Origin: Chrysemys picta bellii
Lineage: Eukaryota; Chordata; Testudines; Emydidae
Assembly: GCF_011386835.1 (NCBI RefSeq)
Contig: NC_088797.1
Location: forward strand, 100,140,264-100,204,263
Length of the DNA stretch: 64,000 bases
Direction of reading: 5' to 3'
Shown here: in pieces, positions 22,600-35,239 of the stretch
Layout: each line of letters starts with the position of its first letter
Numbering within the stretch: position 1 is the stretch's first letter
The notes under the pieces: model-generated
Seen by the model: only the letters and a program-made list of their open reading frames with translations
Database searches by the model: none
Told to the model about the DNA's origin: nothing
Position numbers and translations under genes: made by a program

Positions 22600-24634
22600 T
22601 GGAAACTATCTTCATTTTCAGGGCAAACTTCTAAAAGTGTGTTAGTGTTATTACTTAGTTCCTGTACAGTACTTCTAGAAATGAGCTAGGTGATCTACAG
22701 ATGAAGATAACAAGGTTCTTGAACTACCAAGTTTAAAATCTAAGCAAAATATACAGTTAAAGGGAATGGAATCCAATGACCAGTGCTGTGATTGAGGGGT
22801 GATGTTAAGCATGCATCTAGGTGGGTCTACATTTGGGGTTTTGTTTTGAAGGATGTCTTTTGATGTCTCTTTCTTGTGCTCACTTTCTTTTCTCACATCC
22901 ATCTTATTAGAATTCCTAGAGAGGTGAGCTAGGATTTGCAGGCCTCTTGCAAGCAGTGGGTTCCAAGCAGGGACTTGGAGAAAGAGGAGAGGGTTAGTGA
23001 GGAGGCTACAGATGCAGGGGTTGCACAGAAGATGGCACAGAGATAAGAGTGGGAAGATGCAAAAGGTGTGTTAAGTTGTACAAAGTAGAATGGTGGAATG
23101 AGGAGGATGTTGCATAGTTTATTTTTGCATTCCTTAACTGTAGTATAATGATAACAGGGTGACTTTTTTTAAACTAAAGCTGAGGGCCAGATGTAAATCT
23201 GACTGCACTGGAGGGGAGACAAGGAGAAGCCCTGCAGCTACAGGCTGGTTGGGAGAATCCTGTCTACGTTGGCCAGAATTCCACTAGGGGAGTTAGAGGA
23301 GCAAGAATTCTATCCGTCTGTGCTGTCTTGGCTTCACCACGGAGGGACAGAGCCATCAACTCACTCTCCCTGCACCCTTTGATTCTAGTCTACCTCCTTG
23401 CATCCTCTCCTCCACCCCTTCGCACACATCTCAGAGCCAACCACATTCTGATCCTGAGCATATACAACACAAGAGGAACGGAGCATTCTGCCCGTTTCCC
23501 AAAGACCCACAATGCTGCCTGTGTCTTTTGCTGCTGCTGCTATACCAATGAACACCAGAAATGTATTCAGTTACAGTCAGATAGTGATCATATTTGTTTT
23601 AAGGTTATAGGACCTTTAGATTATTGTATTATGTAGACAATTCCTACATTGCGTTAGGCTGTGTAGCATCAAAGCAGTGTGCTGACAAATGGACTAAAAT
23701 ACTTTCCCCCCCATACTATAAATTATAGACGCATATCTGAACAAGGTGTCTGCTAGTTTCATTGCTATTTCTAAAGAACAAATAGTAAAGGATTTCAGTC
23801 AGGGTGTAGAAAACATAAAACATGGATTTTTACAAATGATATTTTGCTCCTATTAAATGTAAAATACCTTGGAGTCAAAATATTTTTCTGAGACCTTGGG
23901 GAAAAGTCAGGTTTAATATAAATTGCAAACAAAATTTAAAAAAATCATCTTCTGCTGAATAAACTTATAAGAAAAGACTTGTGCTAAACCACCCTAAAAT
24001 GGTAAAATATTTAATATTTGACTTGCTGGGAATTTGAATGGAAATATATGTAACAGCTGAGGGACACTGCTGCTTAGATAAATAACATAAACTAGCAGTG
24101 ACCCTCAGATGTTAACACCAAATCTAAATGTGAAGAGAGAGACCCATTCAAATAGACAATTAATCTATATCATTATGGGGAAGGACTGGTGTCATAAACA
24201 TTCTCTATTTTAGGTATATTTTGTATGTGCTCACTGTTACTTCCATTAAAATGGTCTAATGATCCAAAGTAAATTAAAAATAAACTTTCCACGATAGAGG
24301 AGCAAGGAGGAAATAGACTCAGTCAGTATAATTTGCTGTTTGTGTGAGTGTGTAGAACTCCACTGAAATTAATGGAATCTCACCTTTTACAACGGAGCAA
24401 AGGACTGAATGTGATGACATTTTCTTCACTCTTCATCCTCTCTTAAGCACATGCCTACATGATTTTTTGAATAGGGGCCTAAGTCCTATTAACTGCAATG
24501 GGATATAACCGCATGCTTAAAGTTAAGGTTTACATTTTCCCATATGGAAGTGTTATCTCTGATTATAGTCTAAAATTCCATTTGTATGCTGGCAGCACAC
24601 TAGTTTCCACTGCGGGTTCTTATTGGTAACTACC
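22600..24634. other. Intergenic, no feature recognised
   Basis: No supported exon or named repeat. The 102-codon frame at 23328-23636 has no recognisable domain and probably arises by chance. Confidence 0.5.
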
Positions 24635-24642
24635 ATCTAGTG

Positions 24643-24936
24643 CAGGGGATCTCAAACTTCATTTCATCCTGACAATAAAAATTACTACACAACCTCAGGA
24701 TGGGGGACCGAAGCCTGAGCCCACCCGAGCCCCACTGCCCCGGGTAGGGAGAGTGGCTTCAGCCCCAGGCGGGGGGCCTGTAACCTAAGTCCCAACTTGC
24801 AGGGCTGAAACCCTCAGGCTTTGGTCTCGGGTCGTGGGGCTTGGACTTCAGCTTCAGGCTTGGGCCCCAGCAACTCTAAGCCAGCCCTGGCGACCCCGTT
24901 AAAATGGGGTCCTGACCCACAGTTTGAGAACCACTG
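24643..24936. mobile_element. hAT MITE with CAGNGG-TCTCAAAC ends
   Basis: Left end CAGGGGATCTCAAACTTC and right end CAGTTTGAGAACCACTG are inverted repeats, flanked by the perfect 8-bp duplication ATCTAGTG (24635-24642 and 24937-24944). The element is 294 bp with a GC-rich interior and no transposase. Confidence 0.88.
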
Positions 24937-25202
24937 ATCTAGTGGCATATTTGAGCAGAGATACAATTGAAGGTCTTGTATAACTTGTAAACTAAACCCA
25001 TGTCTTTTTCTGGCCATTCAGTAAAGGACAGTTTTTATAATAGTGCTGTGAGACTCAGCCTCATTGCATAGAGCAAATGAAGCATCTTAGTATTGTAGGA
25101 AACATGGCAGAGAATTGAAGGAACTGGTTGCCACATTTCCAAATTTCTCTTGAGGCAAATGGTATTACAGAGAAATCAGTAATGTGACAACTTCCACTAT
25201 AG

Positions 25203-25360
25203 CATGTGGCAGACCCAGAGGCACTTGAGATCTACAATACATTTCATTGGGAGCATGAAGGAACAACCAGCTGGCGCACAATATCGTTCAAAAACGTAAT
25301 GCATGCAAGAATGTCACCTGGGATACTTACTTTACAAGAAGCCAGCATCCAGGTAATACT
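25203..25360 (+). pseudogene. Gypsy-type gag-like scrap
   Basis: One frame reads DPEALEIYNTFHWEHEG, which resembles a conserved gag segment of vertebrate Gypsy/Metaviridae retrotransposons. A second frame just after holds an RNACKNVTWDTYF-like stretch that would follow it in such proteins, so a frameshift separates them. No other part of the element is recognised nearby. The call rests on one motif. Confidence 0.5.
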
Positions 25361-26144
25361 AGGGAGCATTATGTTACAAGACCAATATTGTCAGTTTTCT
25401 AAGTGCAAGAATTGCCTAGAGACGCCACCTCCTTGGTAGAGAGGGCAGAGTCAGTAATTGAAATGTCTCCTCCTGACACTCATCACCTCTCTTGTCTAGC
25501 ATTTCCCTTGGCCCTTCCAGCTTCTGTCTGCACTTCCCTGCTCCCACACTTCTGCTGACCCCTAGGTTGTGCCTGTCATGCTTCCTAACACAGATGAATA
25601 GCCTTTTGCATGTGCTACAATCACCAGAGTTCAGGAACGCTGCAAGAATCACTAAGGAAACAGCTGAGCAGGTTTAAATTTTTATTAATCTTTATTAACA
25701 GAAATAAACAACATGAGTGTATTGATACTCACCTGGATCTGAGCTTTTCCTTTGAGTCCATGCATCTGTAGGGGCTTCTACTAGTGGGCAGTAACCCCAG
25801 TTTTCTTGCATATATAGTTTTTAAAACAGTGAACAGTCTATTACACTGCTTTCCCTCCCTTCTGCTTCTCTTGGGACTGATGCGGAAGCTGCTGGGACTA
25901 CTGCTTTGGGTCTCTGTTAAGGTCTACAACAGCCATCTCCCCTGTATCACTAGATGTTGCCATTAGGTAAGAGGAGGAGAAGAAAGCAGTAGCAGCAGCT
26001 GCAGTAGCCCATGGTGGCTGGAAGAGGCACCTTAAGCACAGTTTGCAGAGTACCAAGACACTCTGAAGACGTCTGTTACAAAGTTAAGTCATGTGAACTT
26101 GAACATCTAGTTGGTGGGTTAAAGATCAGATTATCAACTAATCT

Positions 26145-26187
26145 TTGCTCTGACTGGTTGTTTTTTCACAACAACCAGTCAGAGCAA
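26145..26187. repeat. Perfect 18-bp hairpin
   Basis: TTGCTCTGACTGGTTGTT (26145-26162) and AACAACCAGTCAGAGCAA (26170-26187) are exact reverse complements separated by 7 bases. No known element or RNA family is recognised around it. Confidence 0.85.
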
Positions 26188-26199
26188 GGTTATTGTGAA

Positions 26200-27566
26200 A
26201 AATGAACTCAACTTTGCAAAGAACAGTGATTATTTGCATACTAGTGAAAGTATTAACAAGCAGAGAAAGAACTGATGTGTAGCCAATTAAAAATGAATAC
26301 CAAGGCATGAAGGCCAACAACAAGGGGTAAAGAAACAGGTGAGTCCAGATTTTTTTTACTGCAACTGCAGAGGCAGCCATAACAAAATTTAAAGGTGTGT
26401 GCCACAAAGGACTTGTATATTGTACTTCCAGTAAAAACAATTATCTTGTTGAAGTATTCAGCATAGATTTAAAATATGGGGTGTTACAGATGCAACTTGG
26501 AGAAGAATGGGAAAGACTGGAAATTAAAGTTGTCAGGAAAAATAAATAATATTTCAGACAATAAAGTGAAATATAAGGAGAAATGAGAATTAGAATACAA
26601 AACAAAATGATCTTACATAATACTCTTTGATCTTTTGACACATTGCATTGTCCTATTTTTATTTTATTGCACCCTGCCTAGAACACTGGATATGCCACTT
26701 ATCAATATACATAAATAGAATTAATATAACTAGTCAGGGTAAAGATCCCAGATTATCAAAGTCTATAGATGTGTAATTATTGGAATACTAGCACCTAAAG
26801 CAAAAGCTGCTAAGTCAAAACTGTAAGTACCTGCTTGTTACAGATAACTGCTTCTGTCATTTCATTAAAACAGCTTTTGAAGTGATGTGTATATATCATG
26901 GTATATCAGAAATGAGAGCAAACAACTATTCATAAATGGATACAATCTGTGACAGACTTTCAGCTCATTAGAGAATGTGTCACCCACTTCTGCCATCATT
27001 ATTACGTTTCAATAGATAAACATTTTAAATGTATACAGTGTGATTTCTAGGATTCAGTTATAATTAGCTACTAAATTTATTCATAGTTTGGAGTTGGGTT
27101 AGACTATGCTTCGGTTATGTCATACAGTATATCATCATCATTGCCATGTTTGTGTCAATCCCTAGATTATACATTTGGAAAAAATCTAATTTAGCAGAGG
27201 GTTTTTTGTTTTTGTTTTTTTGTCAGTATGACTATTTTTCTCACTTTAGGCATAGTTTATAAGCATTTTATTCAAAGTTAATCTTAGGCCTGCAAAATAC
27301 AGCCAGTCACACAGGGCTTCAAATTCCCATTATCCCTCTGCCACCAGAGAGCCAGATGAAAATAAATACATTTTTTTAATGGAAGCAAATGGAAGAGTAT
27401 TTTTCTTTCTAAGAAAGAGAAAAAGGAGAAACACGAGAAATCAAGGGGATAGTTAAAAGGGAGAAAACAAGCACTACATTGGGGGAAACATCAGAAAATG
27501 AAAGGCAGATGGATGATGACAAAGGAGTTCAGGAATGGAAAAGGGAAACTAAGCAGGCAACGACAA
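26200..27566. other. Intergenic, no feature recognised
   Basis: AT-rich. No exon or named repeat. A T/G-rich run lies near 27198-27222. Confidence 0.5.
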
Positions 27567-27581
27567 ACAAATTGAGTTTAG

Positions 27582-27813
27582 TATCAGAGGGGTAGCCATG
27601 TTAGTCTGAATCTGTAAAAAGCAACAGAGGGTCCTGTGGCACCTTTGAGACTAACAGAAGTACAGGGAGCATAAGCTTTCGTGGGTAAGAACCTCACTTC
27701 TTCAGATGCAAGATTTCTTGCATCTGAAGAAGTGAGGTTCTTACCCACGAAAGCTTATGCTCCCTGTACTTCTGTTAGTCTCAAAGGTGCCACAGGACCC
27801 TCTGTTGCTTTTT
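27582..27813. mobile_element. Palindromic Penelope-like 3'-end insertion
   Basis: Two arms of about 99 bp are perfect reverse complements meeting near 27713 (left arm about 27615-27712, right arm about 27715-27813). The left side carries about 34 extra bases, ending in the PLE terminus. The whole unit is flanked by the 15-bp duplication ACAAATTGAGTTTAG (27567-27581 and 27814-27828). Each arm holds CTGAAGA...GAAAGCTTATGCTC, a hammerhead-like core. Confidence 0.85.
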
Positions 27814-28376
27814 ACAAATTGAGTTTAGTGAATTGTATTTCACTTATTCCTACATATTTTTGTATTTACCTGACAGGTGTTCCCATAGCACCATAAGTTT
27901 GAGTGAAAGGAGGTGTTGCTTTGGGGATTTGAGTTTCCTTATTTCATAATATTAGGCAGATATTTTTTTAAGTACCAACATGTTTCACAGTGGTAGGTAA
28001 TACAGGTATTCTCCCCTGAATTCCAAAACCTCCTTTGAAATAAAATTTGAAAATAAATGAAAGGGACCCAGAAAGGGAAGCAGGAAAGAATTAGGCTAAT
28101 TCGCCAGCCTCACAAAGGACCCTATTGCCTCTTATGTCAGAGAATCCCGCTTTTTATCCACTATTTGAAAACAAATCACACACATTTAAAACTCAGTTGT
28201 TTTAGTAATATTGTAAGACATTCTGGACCATATTTCTAGCTGCTGTAAACTAGCATAGCTCCATTGAGCATCTGGCTCTTTGGGGTAGGGTTTTTAGATG
28301 TGCTCAGTGAAGTCAAGGATAAGATATTTGATATATTTTGGATATAGAGGTGAAATAGAAGTATTAATTAAGGTTG

Positions 28377-29090
28377 TGTAACAGATCCTAGAGGCCTCAA
28401 GCCTGTAAGATATTTAGCTTAGCCAAACATGGCCTCAGGTCTAAAGATAGGCTGACATGAGTAGCTAACCGGTGAATGATTCTATGTCACAAGATGAAAC
28501 AGTTACTGTAGTAGATGTACTAATTGCTGATATATAGGAAATATATGTTGCAATGTACCAGTTAAAGCCAGTTAGAATATTCTGGGGATTTGTGCAGACA
28601 TAGCGTGTCAGCAATGTGCTAGCCACAAGTAATTATGGTGACGTAAATGTTAATGAGTACAAGGGGAACTAACAAGTTAGTCTATGAAAAATGGGGCACC
28701 TCAAGTTTAGTGGGGTATAGAAGTATTAATAAGGAAGAGGGGTTGAAACCTTCATAAATATGTATGATCCCAGTGGGGATCAGCACAACGCATTATAAAA
28801 GCTGTATCCTGGCCTGGGTTCCTTCAGAGAGACTCCAGGATGACAACCAGTGGTGGGGAGGATGGGGAGCAGGAAGATAATGACTGACATTTTGGGGTTC
28901 CACAGCAGGAGATGTGAGCGGTGCCAGTCTTGGGTCTATACACCTTGTACTATCTCTCTATCTGCAATGGCATTTCAGTGTTTGTGGGATTGGTTATCTG
29001 TTTTATGGATTTGTTAATAAAGAGATTTGTGATAAATTGCAATTGTTTCGTGTGTGCTCCTCACATCTCTCATTGTAATAACATTGGTAA
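28377..29090 (+). mobile_element. Probable LTR, ends not fixed
   Basis: The left part starts TGTAACAGATCC. A TATA box (CATTATAAAAGCTG) lies near 28792 and AATAAAGAGATTTG near 29016 in the same direction, followed by about 60 bp that may end at AATAACA. This order fits U3-R-U5. No matching flanking duplication was found, and no internal retroviral sequence is present. Confidence 0.55.
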
Positions 29091-29688
29091 TAATCTTCCT
29101 GATGCTGCAGCCATTCTGGAAATCAAACCCTTATCAACCACTGCAGTGTAAGAAATTAATCAGTACACTAATCCATCAATTAGGCCACATCAGCATCTGC
29201 CTGATTCTACTCTCATTGAAATCAATGGGAGTTTTACCATTGACATCAATGGCAAGAGTTCTGTCAGCACAGAATGCTTTAAAAAATCCCACTCTTCTTT
29301 ATGACATTACAGAAATATGATCAAATATAGCAAATGTCTTATGGGAAATGTTGGGTATCAAAGGCTATAACCCAATTGTGGACTTCCAGTAAGTCTAACA
29401 ATAACTGGGGTCTATACTGTCTCCATTCTCATACAGGCACAGTCACCATTGTATTTGAGTGCCTGTGTGTCGCAAACCCGTATTTTGTACGTGTGGAGGC
29501 TGGTTAATGTCTTAGTCATTTCACAAGTTAGGAAAATACACCATTGCCCCAATAATTTAGGATATCTCTAGGTTTAGAAAGAATTGCAAAACTGACTTTA
29601 ATAGGACTATTGGTGGGGCAATGAGAATTTGCTTGAAGGGGTAAATGAAAAAATTCCGAGTCCACTTCTGTGTTACCTATCAGCTCTG

Positions 29689-31247
29689 TGTTCTTGGGGA
29701 ACCAGGGCACAGTACCCAGCCTGTCTGATTCACGAAAGACCTCCCGCCCCACCCCATCCCCAGGCTCTGCTTGAACCAAAGCCGATCAGAAGAAAGACTT
29801 ACAAAAACCAATGAAAAGGCAGTGGGGGAGACACCTAAACCCCTCCAGACAAGGGTGACAGGATTAAGGAAACTCCCCTAGCCTCATTTGCATCGAAGAT
29901 GGGACAGGGAGGCATCCCCATTAGCATACAGAACTGAGAACAGAGATTCCAAGGCAAAAACTGCACTGAACTCTGGGACCAGAAAAGGAGGGAAGCACTG
30001 CATGATGGGGGAATCTCTGCTCCAGATGTTAATGAACCCACGCCTGCACGCACCCAGCTCAATAGTTATCAGACCAATTCTAGTAATAAATCCTTTATTG
30101 GTATTCAAAATACTGAATCTGCCTGATTGCATTGTGAACGCTGCCCATAGCCAGAAATAATCAGTTCCTATTGTCTAGTCTGAGCAAAACAACTTTGGCA
30201 TATTCCCTTGATCCATCAGTTTACCCACAAACAAATCTAGTGTTCCTCCTTAAACCATTGTTCTTTCCCTACAAAAACCCCAACCCATGCTTAAGTATGT
30301 GCTCTGAGGCCTGGATCCAAAATCTGCATCAGTTCCATTGGGACTTCATCTTCTCCTGACTGATCGTGCTGAGGACTCTGCCTGTCTCCAGCACTCCAGA
30401 CCCTCAGCTACCACCACCACCTGGGAACCCTGATTGATGCAAGCTTCACAGAGTGGTAAGAGTCTCTCTCTCTCTCTGTATAGCCTTCTGATCCTGCCTT
30501 GTGTGATCAGTTATAGTTTTATAAACCTGACTTTTGTAATAAAATTGAAGTTAGATTTCATATTGTAACTGTTTTGTTTGTCTGGCTCCCCTTATATGGT
30601 TATTACCTGGTAATAAATAACTTTCATGGTTAAGTTGGTTACTTTTTTTCTCTCTCTCTCTCTCCCTCCCTGCCTGGCAGCAACACTCCTCGAATCTAAG
30701 CTAAAGATCCCTGTGGCACCCAAAAATCCTGTGGGATTTGCTCATCAAGTGGATTACTGCCAGAACAATTGTAACGTGAAAGTGGGATAAGGGGCATATG
30801 AGGGTGCTGAACCTGGGGCATATGAGGGTGGCAGCTTGGAAGTGCTGCTTGACCCAGTCTGCTCAGGTGTACTCTGTTCCGATGCGGTGCCCATGACATA
30901 TCAGGGTGACAGCTTGGAGGTGCGGTTCAACCCAGCCTGCTGAGTCCAGGGACATATAAGGGGTCAGCTTGGGAGTGCTGATTAACCCACTCCTTTCAGA
31001 TGCACTCTGTTAATGTGTGTGTCTGTGTGTGTGTGTGTGTTAGTCTGATTCTGGGGCTGGAAGAACCCAGCCCTGGGGAACCTAGGTCCTGCAGGATAGC
31101 TCCACTGGGAGGGAACTTGCAGAAAGGAGACGTAGAGCTCCATATAAGGACACAAGCAGTACCTTGATAGAATTACAGAACCCCCCATCCCCAGAAGAGT
31201 AACCCTAATAAATGAGCATACCCCAAAGTAAGACAAATCTGGTAACA
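29689..31247 (+). mobile_element. Long solo LTR-like element with 4-bp duplication
   Basis: The element begins TGTTCTTGGGGAACC and ends AATCTGGTAACA (TG...CA), flanked by TCTG (29685-29688 and 31248-31251). AATAAA-type signals lie near 30088 and 30539. It includes CT-rich and GT-rich simple repeats (30463-30478, 30650-30670, 31014-31041). Length is 1559 bp. No reading frame resembles a retroviral protein. Confidence 0.65.
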
Positions 31248-31251
31248 TCTG

Positions 31252-34200
31252 GCCAAGGGGTGGCTCCTGTCATCTAGAAGGCAGAACCAGTGCTGGGGGT
31301 AGTATCACTGCCTAAAGTACAGAGACAGTTAACAGGGATAAGAGGCAGCTCAAAGTTTTGGTTTGTACTTAGGGAAAACACCTTCATTATAGGGCCTGCT
31401 TATTACCCCCAGCTCACAATGTGTATCAGAGAACTACCTGTAGAAGTGCTTCCAACTTACAGACAGTCAGGACTCGTAGCACCATGAGTACCTTTTCCTG
31501 CTAGCAATGGTACCTGGCTGGCATCTTCTTCATAAGTAATGCACGCTGACCTGCTGCCTGGTAGATCAGGGGTATGATGTCCATATGCTACAGTGATGGG
31601 CACCAAATAAGTACCTCTCTACGTAAATAGCTGTAGGCTTCTATCTGCCCAGGCCACTGGTCAGTTGCCACTGGTGAGGGCAAGGGTTTTGCCAACAATG
31701 GTTATTTATTGTATTTATTTAGATTTATAAAACCACAAGCAGTGCCCATCTTACGTACTAGGCTGGCGGAGTACAGTGGTTCCCCAGATGGTGGCAGTTG
31801 AGAGAGTAGCTAGTGGTGACGCCTTTCCAGGCCAGGTTGCTGGGATCATAGAGGCCCTTCTGGGGTAGTCGACACTGCCCAACTTTCTTATCAGCTGTGC
31901 AGGTTATGATTACTTCCAAACAAGCGGAGCACAAGGCACATGAGGGCCTGTCCATAGTGTTAGGTCATTACACATGGAAATTGTTGCAAAAGAAAATCTG
32001 GAATTTGGGAGTGAATTAAAATTTTCTTCTTATTATACCACAAGCAGAAAGGGGCAATGGTGAAGGGAATAAGCCAAAGCAGAAAAGAGCTGCCCAGAAC
32101 CTGATCAACTGTAATTTTCACAAAATAACTTGAGAAGTATCTAAGAGGAGCTTGATGCTCTTTCAGTAACTATGTGGTGCTCTTTCAGGCCTAAATGGTG
32201 TATACAACAGAACATGATAGCTAAAGTGAAATAAGGATTGTTTGGTTTTGCTACAGATGAAATCTCATTACCATGCGGGAGACCAAACCTGGGCGTGTGA
32301 CTAGAATTGATTATGTCAGACTGCTTAGCCAATATGCTGGTGTTATGATAGACCTGGAAATAATGTGTTTTTTGTCCCACTTTCAGTTCAAACAGCTAGT
32401 TGAAATTTTCAGAATTTCAAAATGTTTGACAAATTTAGTTAAAATTTCAAATATTGTTAAGAAAAGAGTTGAATTTTCATGAACATTTTCCCCATTTTTC
32501 CCTCATTTTTCTCTAGTTCCAACACAAATATCTCAAACATGACAGTACTAATAGATCACATATATGCTCCCTGGAAAAAAGAAGACTTACCTTGGATGTA
32601 AAAGGACCAGATCACACTGCAGGGACCAGCACAGGGAAAGTCATTCCATAAGTTTTAATATCCTGTATCGGGGCCAACACCTGAAGTTCCCACCAACTTC
32701 ACTGGGAATTTTGGACATACGTATAGCTTGACTTCTCTATTTCAGTGGGAAGCTCCAATCAGGCCAATGGGGCTGCGTGTGTGGGTGTGGGGGGGGGAGA
32801 AATTCTGTGCCTGCCCAAGGCTTGCAGTTTGAGAGGCCAACGCCCCCTGCCCCCCAAACTATGCCCATGGTTTTGGGTGCACAAGGAATACAGACCAGTT
32901 TCGTTTTGTGTTTTCAACCCTTTGAGTACTTTCCACAGAATAAGCTGCTGATTTACCATGAAGTTCTTTAAGAAAAGTAAAAACAGATTAATTTTTACTT
33001 CTTAAAAATGGGCTGGATTCTATGCCCACTTCCACCTCCTGCAGTCCCTTTGACTTCTGTGAGCTACATGGGGTTGGAGAAACAAGATGGGTGAGGTAAT
33101 ATCTTTGTCAGACCAATTTCTGTTGGTTACATTACATGGGATGAAGTCAGCACAGAGTTTGGGCCAATATACTGTACTTTCATTTTGCTGCTCATAATAA
33201 TGTAAAACATTCAAAGCCTTCCAGGAACTACTGACCTTTTGATACTTTGTGTGTGTGTGTTGTATCATTGTTGCCCATATGTCATGCTTTTAATCTTCAA
33301 GGGGATCCTGCAAACATTAACTAAGTACAATGGGAAAGATTTTGTCCACAGCATATTTTTCAACATTCTAGATTGTGTGTGTAATTAATGCTATGTGTTG
33401 TCACAATATATATAACTACATTCACAGTAGGTCTGCTCTTGGTGCAATTATTAACACTAGAGATGAAATGAAGTAGCATTTCTGAATACTAGTCCTCATA
33501 AGCCACTTTTAATGAGTGTTTGTCAATATGTGTCATTAACCAACCAGTGTTTTTTTTAAAGGCATTGTCTATCAGTTCAGAGCTGGAATTCAAGTTAAAA
33601 TTTCAGGAGCTATATGTAAATTTGAAATATCTAACCATGTGTGAATTTTGGTATTCCCTAGGGGGTTTGTAATTAAAATTATTCACTGATCTTTAGAAAA
33701 TACTGTCATCAGAAAAATTAAGGAGACTGAAGTCATCTTGAAGTTCAGGTGTTTTCTGCAGAACGCTGAGAATTTCACTTTTTAAATGGAAGTATATTTT
33801 AATGTTTAAAAACTATTTAACTTCATAACTCATAGGTGACATTTGTGATGTGAAACCGTCATTGAAGCATGCCTTCTATACAAAAAATCTAACATTCAAT
33901 ACAGATGACAGTTAAAATATGTCACCAGTTGAGGGATTTAAAAAAAAACATAATAAATAGGAGGCTGTGAGCTTTTTACTTAGATTTTTTTGGTGATGGC
34001 GGTTGTTATGGGAAGATTGCAATTAATATCAGCTTACAAAAGGGTACTGTTACCCACATTGAATGGTACTTTATTCCGCAAGTAGCTCCACTGATTTCAA
34101 AGAAACTATCTGTGGAGTAAGGGACTACTCACTGTGATTAAAGGTAGTAGAATCTCATCTATACAGTTTAAGGCTTTTTATCATGCATATGAAAGATAAA

Positions 34201-35235
34201 GTAATTCTTGAATACAACACTAAAATTCACTTCCACAGGAGACAGTAATATAAGTAGCAGGATTTTTAAAAGACAAGATAAATTTTTGAGCACCACTAAA
34301 TAAGTGCACTGAGAAAAAGCAAGGCCTGTTGGATGTTGTATTGTAGCCAGTGGCTGGTGCAGACCCCATCCAGAAAGCTCTAACAGGAAGAGAGGAAAGG
34401 TTGCTCTACAAGGGTGATATGGGCTGTACTGCACATACTCTTCTAGTGCTGCAAATACACAGACCCGGAGACAACAGTAACCCGGGACTTCACCAGTAAA
34501 GCACTCTGCTTAGTCAGTTTCAGAGCACCATAAAGCTGGGGCAGTCAGAGCAGGGGCCAAATTTTCAGAAATTCTGAACCAGCTATACACATTTTTGAAA
34601 ATACCCCCAGTTTTAAGAGCATCCATAATTAATTAATCAATCCAGTTCTTTGCAGCATATACCAAAAGACGCCTTTGAAAAATCACCCAGCACATATCTA
34701 TTTGGTAGATGATTGTTGAATTTAACCCAATGGAGTGAAATTTCTCTATAATCAGAATAAAGCTTTATTAATAAAGCAATTTTGGGCTTTCACATCACTT
34801 CACTATCAATAGGGTTTTACTATATCTAAATTCACTATAAATAGGCTCAAGTGTACTCCTGTAACCATCACAGATAATCCTTCGGTTTTCAATTAGAATT
34901 TATTAAAATACAAAGTAAAAATGTTTTGGTCATACTGGTTGCTGACTCCAGGAATCCTGAAGATTAAATTATAAATCTTCTTATCTATTAATTTGTGCCA
35001 CAACACTACCTATAATTTGTCTCTCAGACATTCCTAATGTATAGACTGATGGAATGATGGCTTGCTTTTCATTCTGATGATTGTCACTTTCTTTCTGCAT
35101 ACTGAGTCTCATAAAATTAGCTAGATCTCTTTTCTCAGTTGCATTTTGGTTTTGGTAAGATAGAATATTTTTTAAAAAATAATTAACAGATAAAAAAAGA
35201 ATAATGAACACATTTTAAATGACTGAGCAGTCAAG
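31252..35235. other. Intergenic, mostly unrecognised
   Basis: No supported gene. The only element I can name is the PLE scrap at 33077-33135. A GT run lies at 33248-33262. Short pieces such as 32670-32715 resemble palindromic MITE halves. Confidence 0.5.
33077..33135. mobile_element. Penelope-like element scrap (subfamily 2)
   Basis: GATGGGTGAGGTAATATCTT followed by GACCAATTTCTGTTGGTT matches the repeated unit seen at 41638-41866 and 42087-42282. Too short to say more. Confidence 0.55.
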
Positions 35236-35239
35236 GTTG

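Noticed and set aside
23328..23636. 102-codon frame in the intergenic region
   Set aside because: No known motif, no start context or splice signals that stand out, and a length expected by chance.
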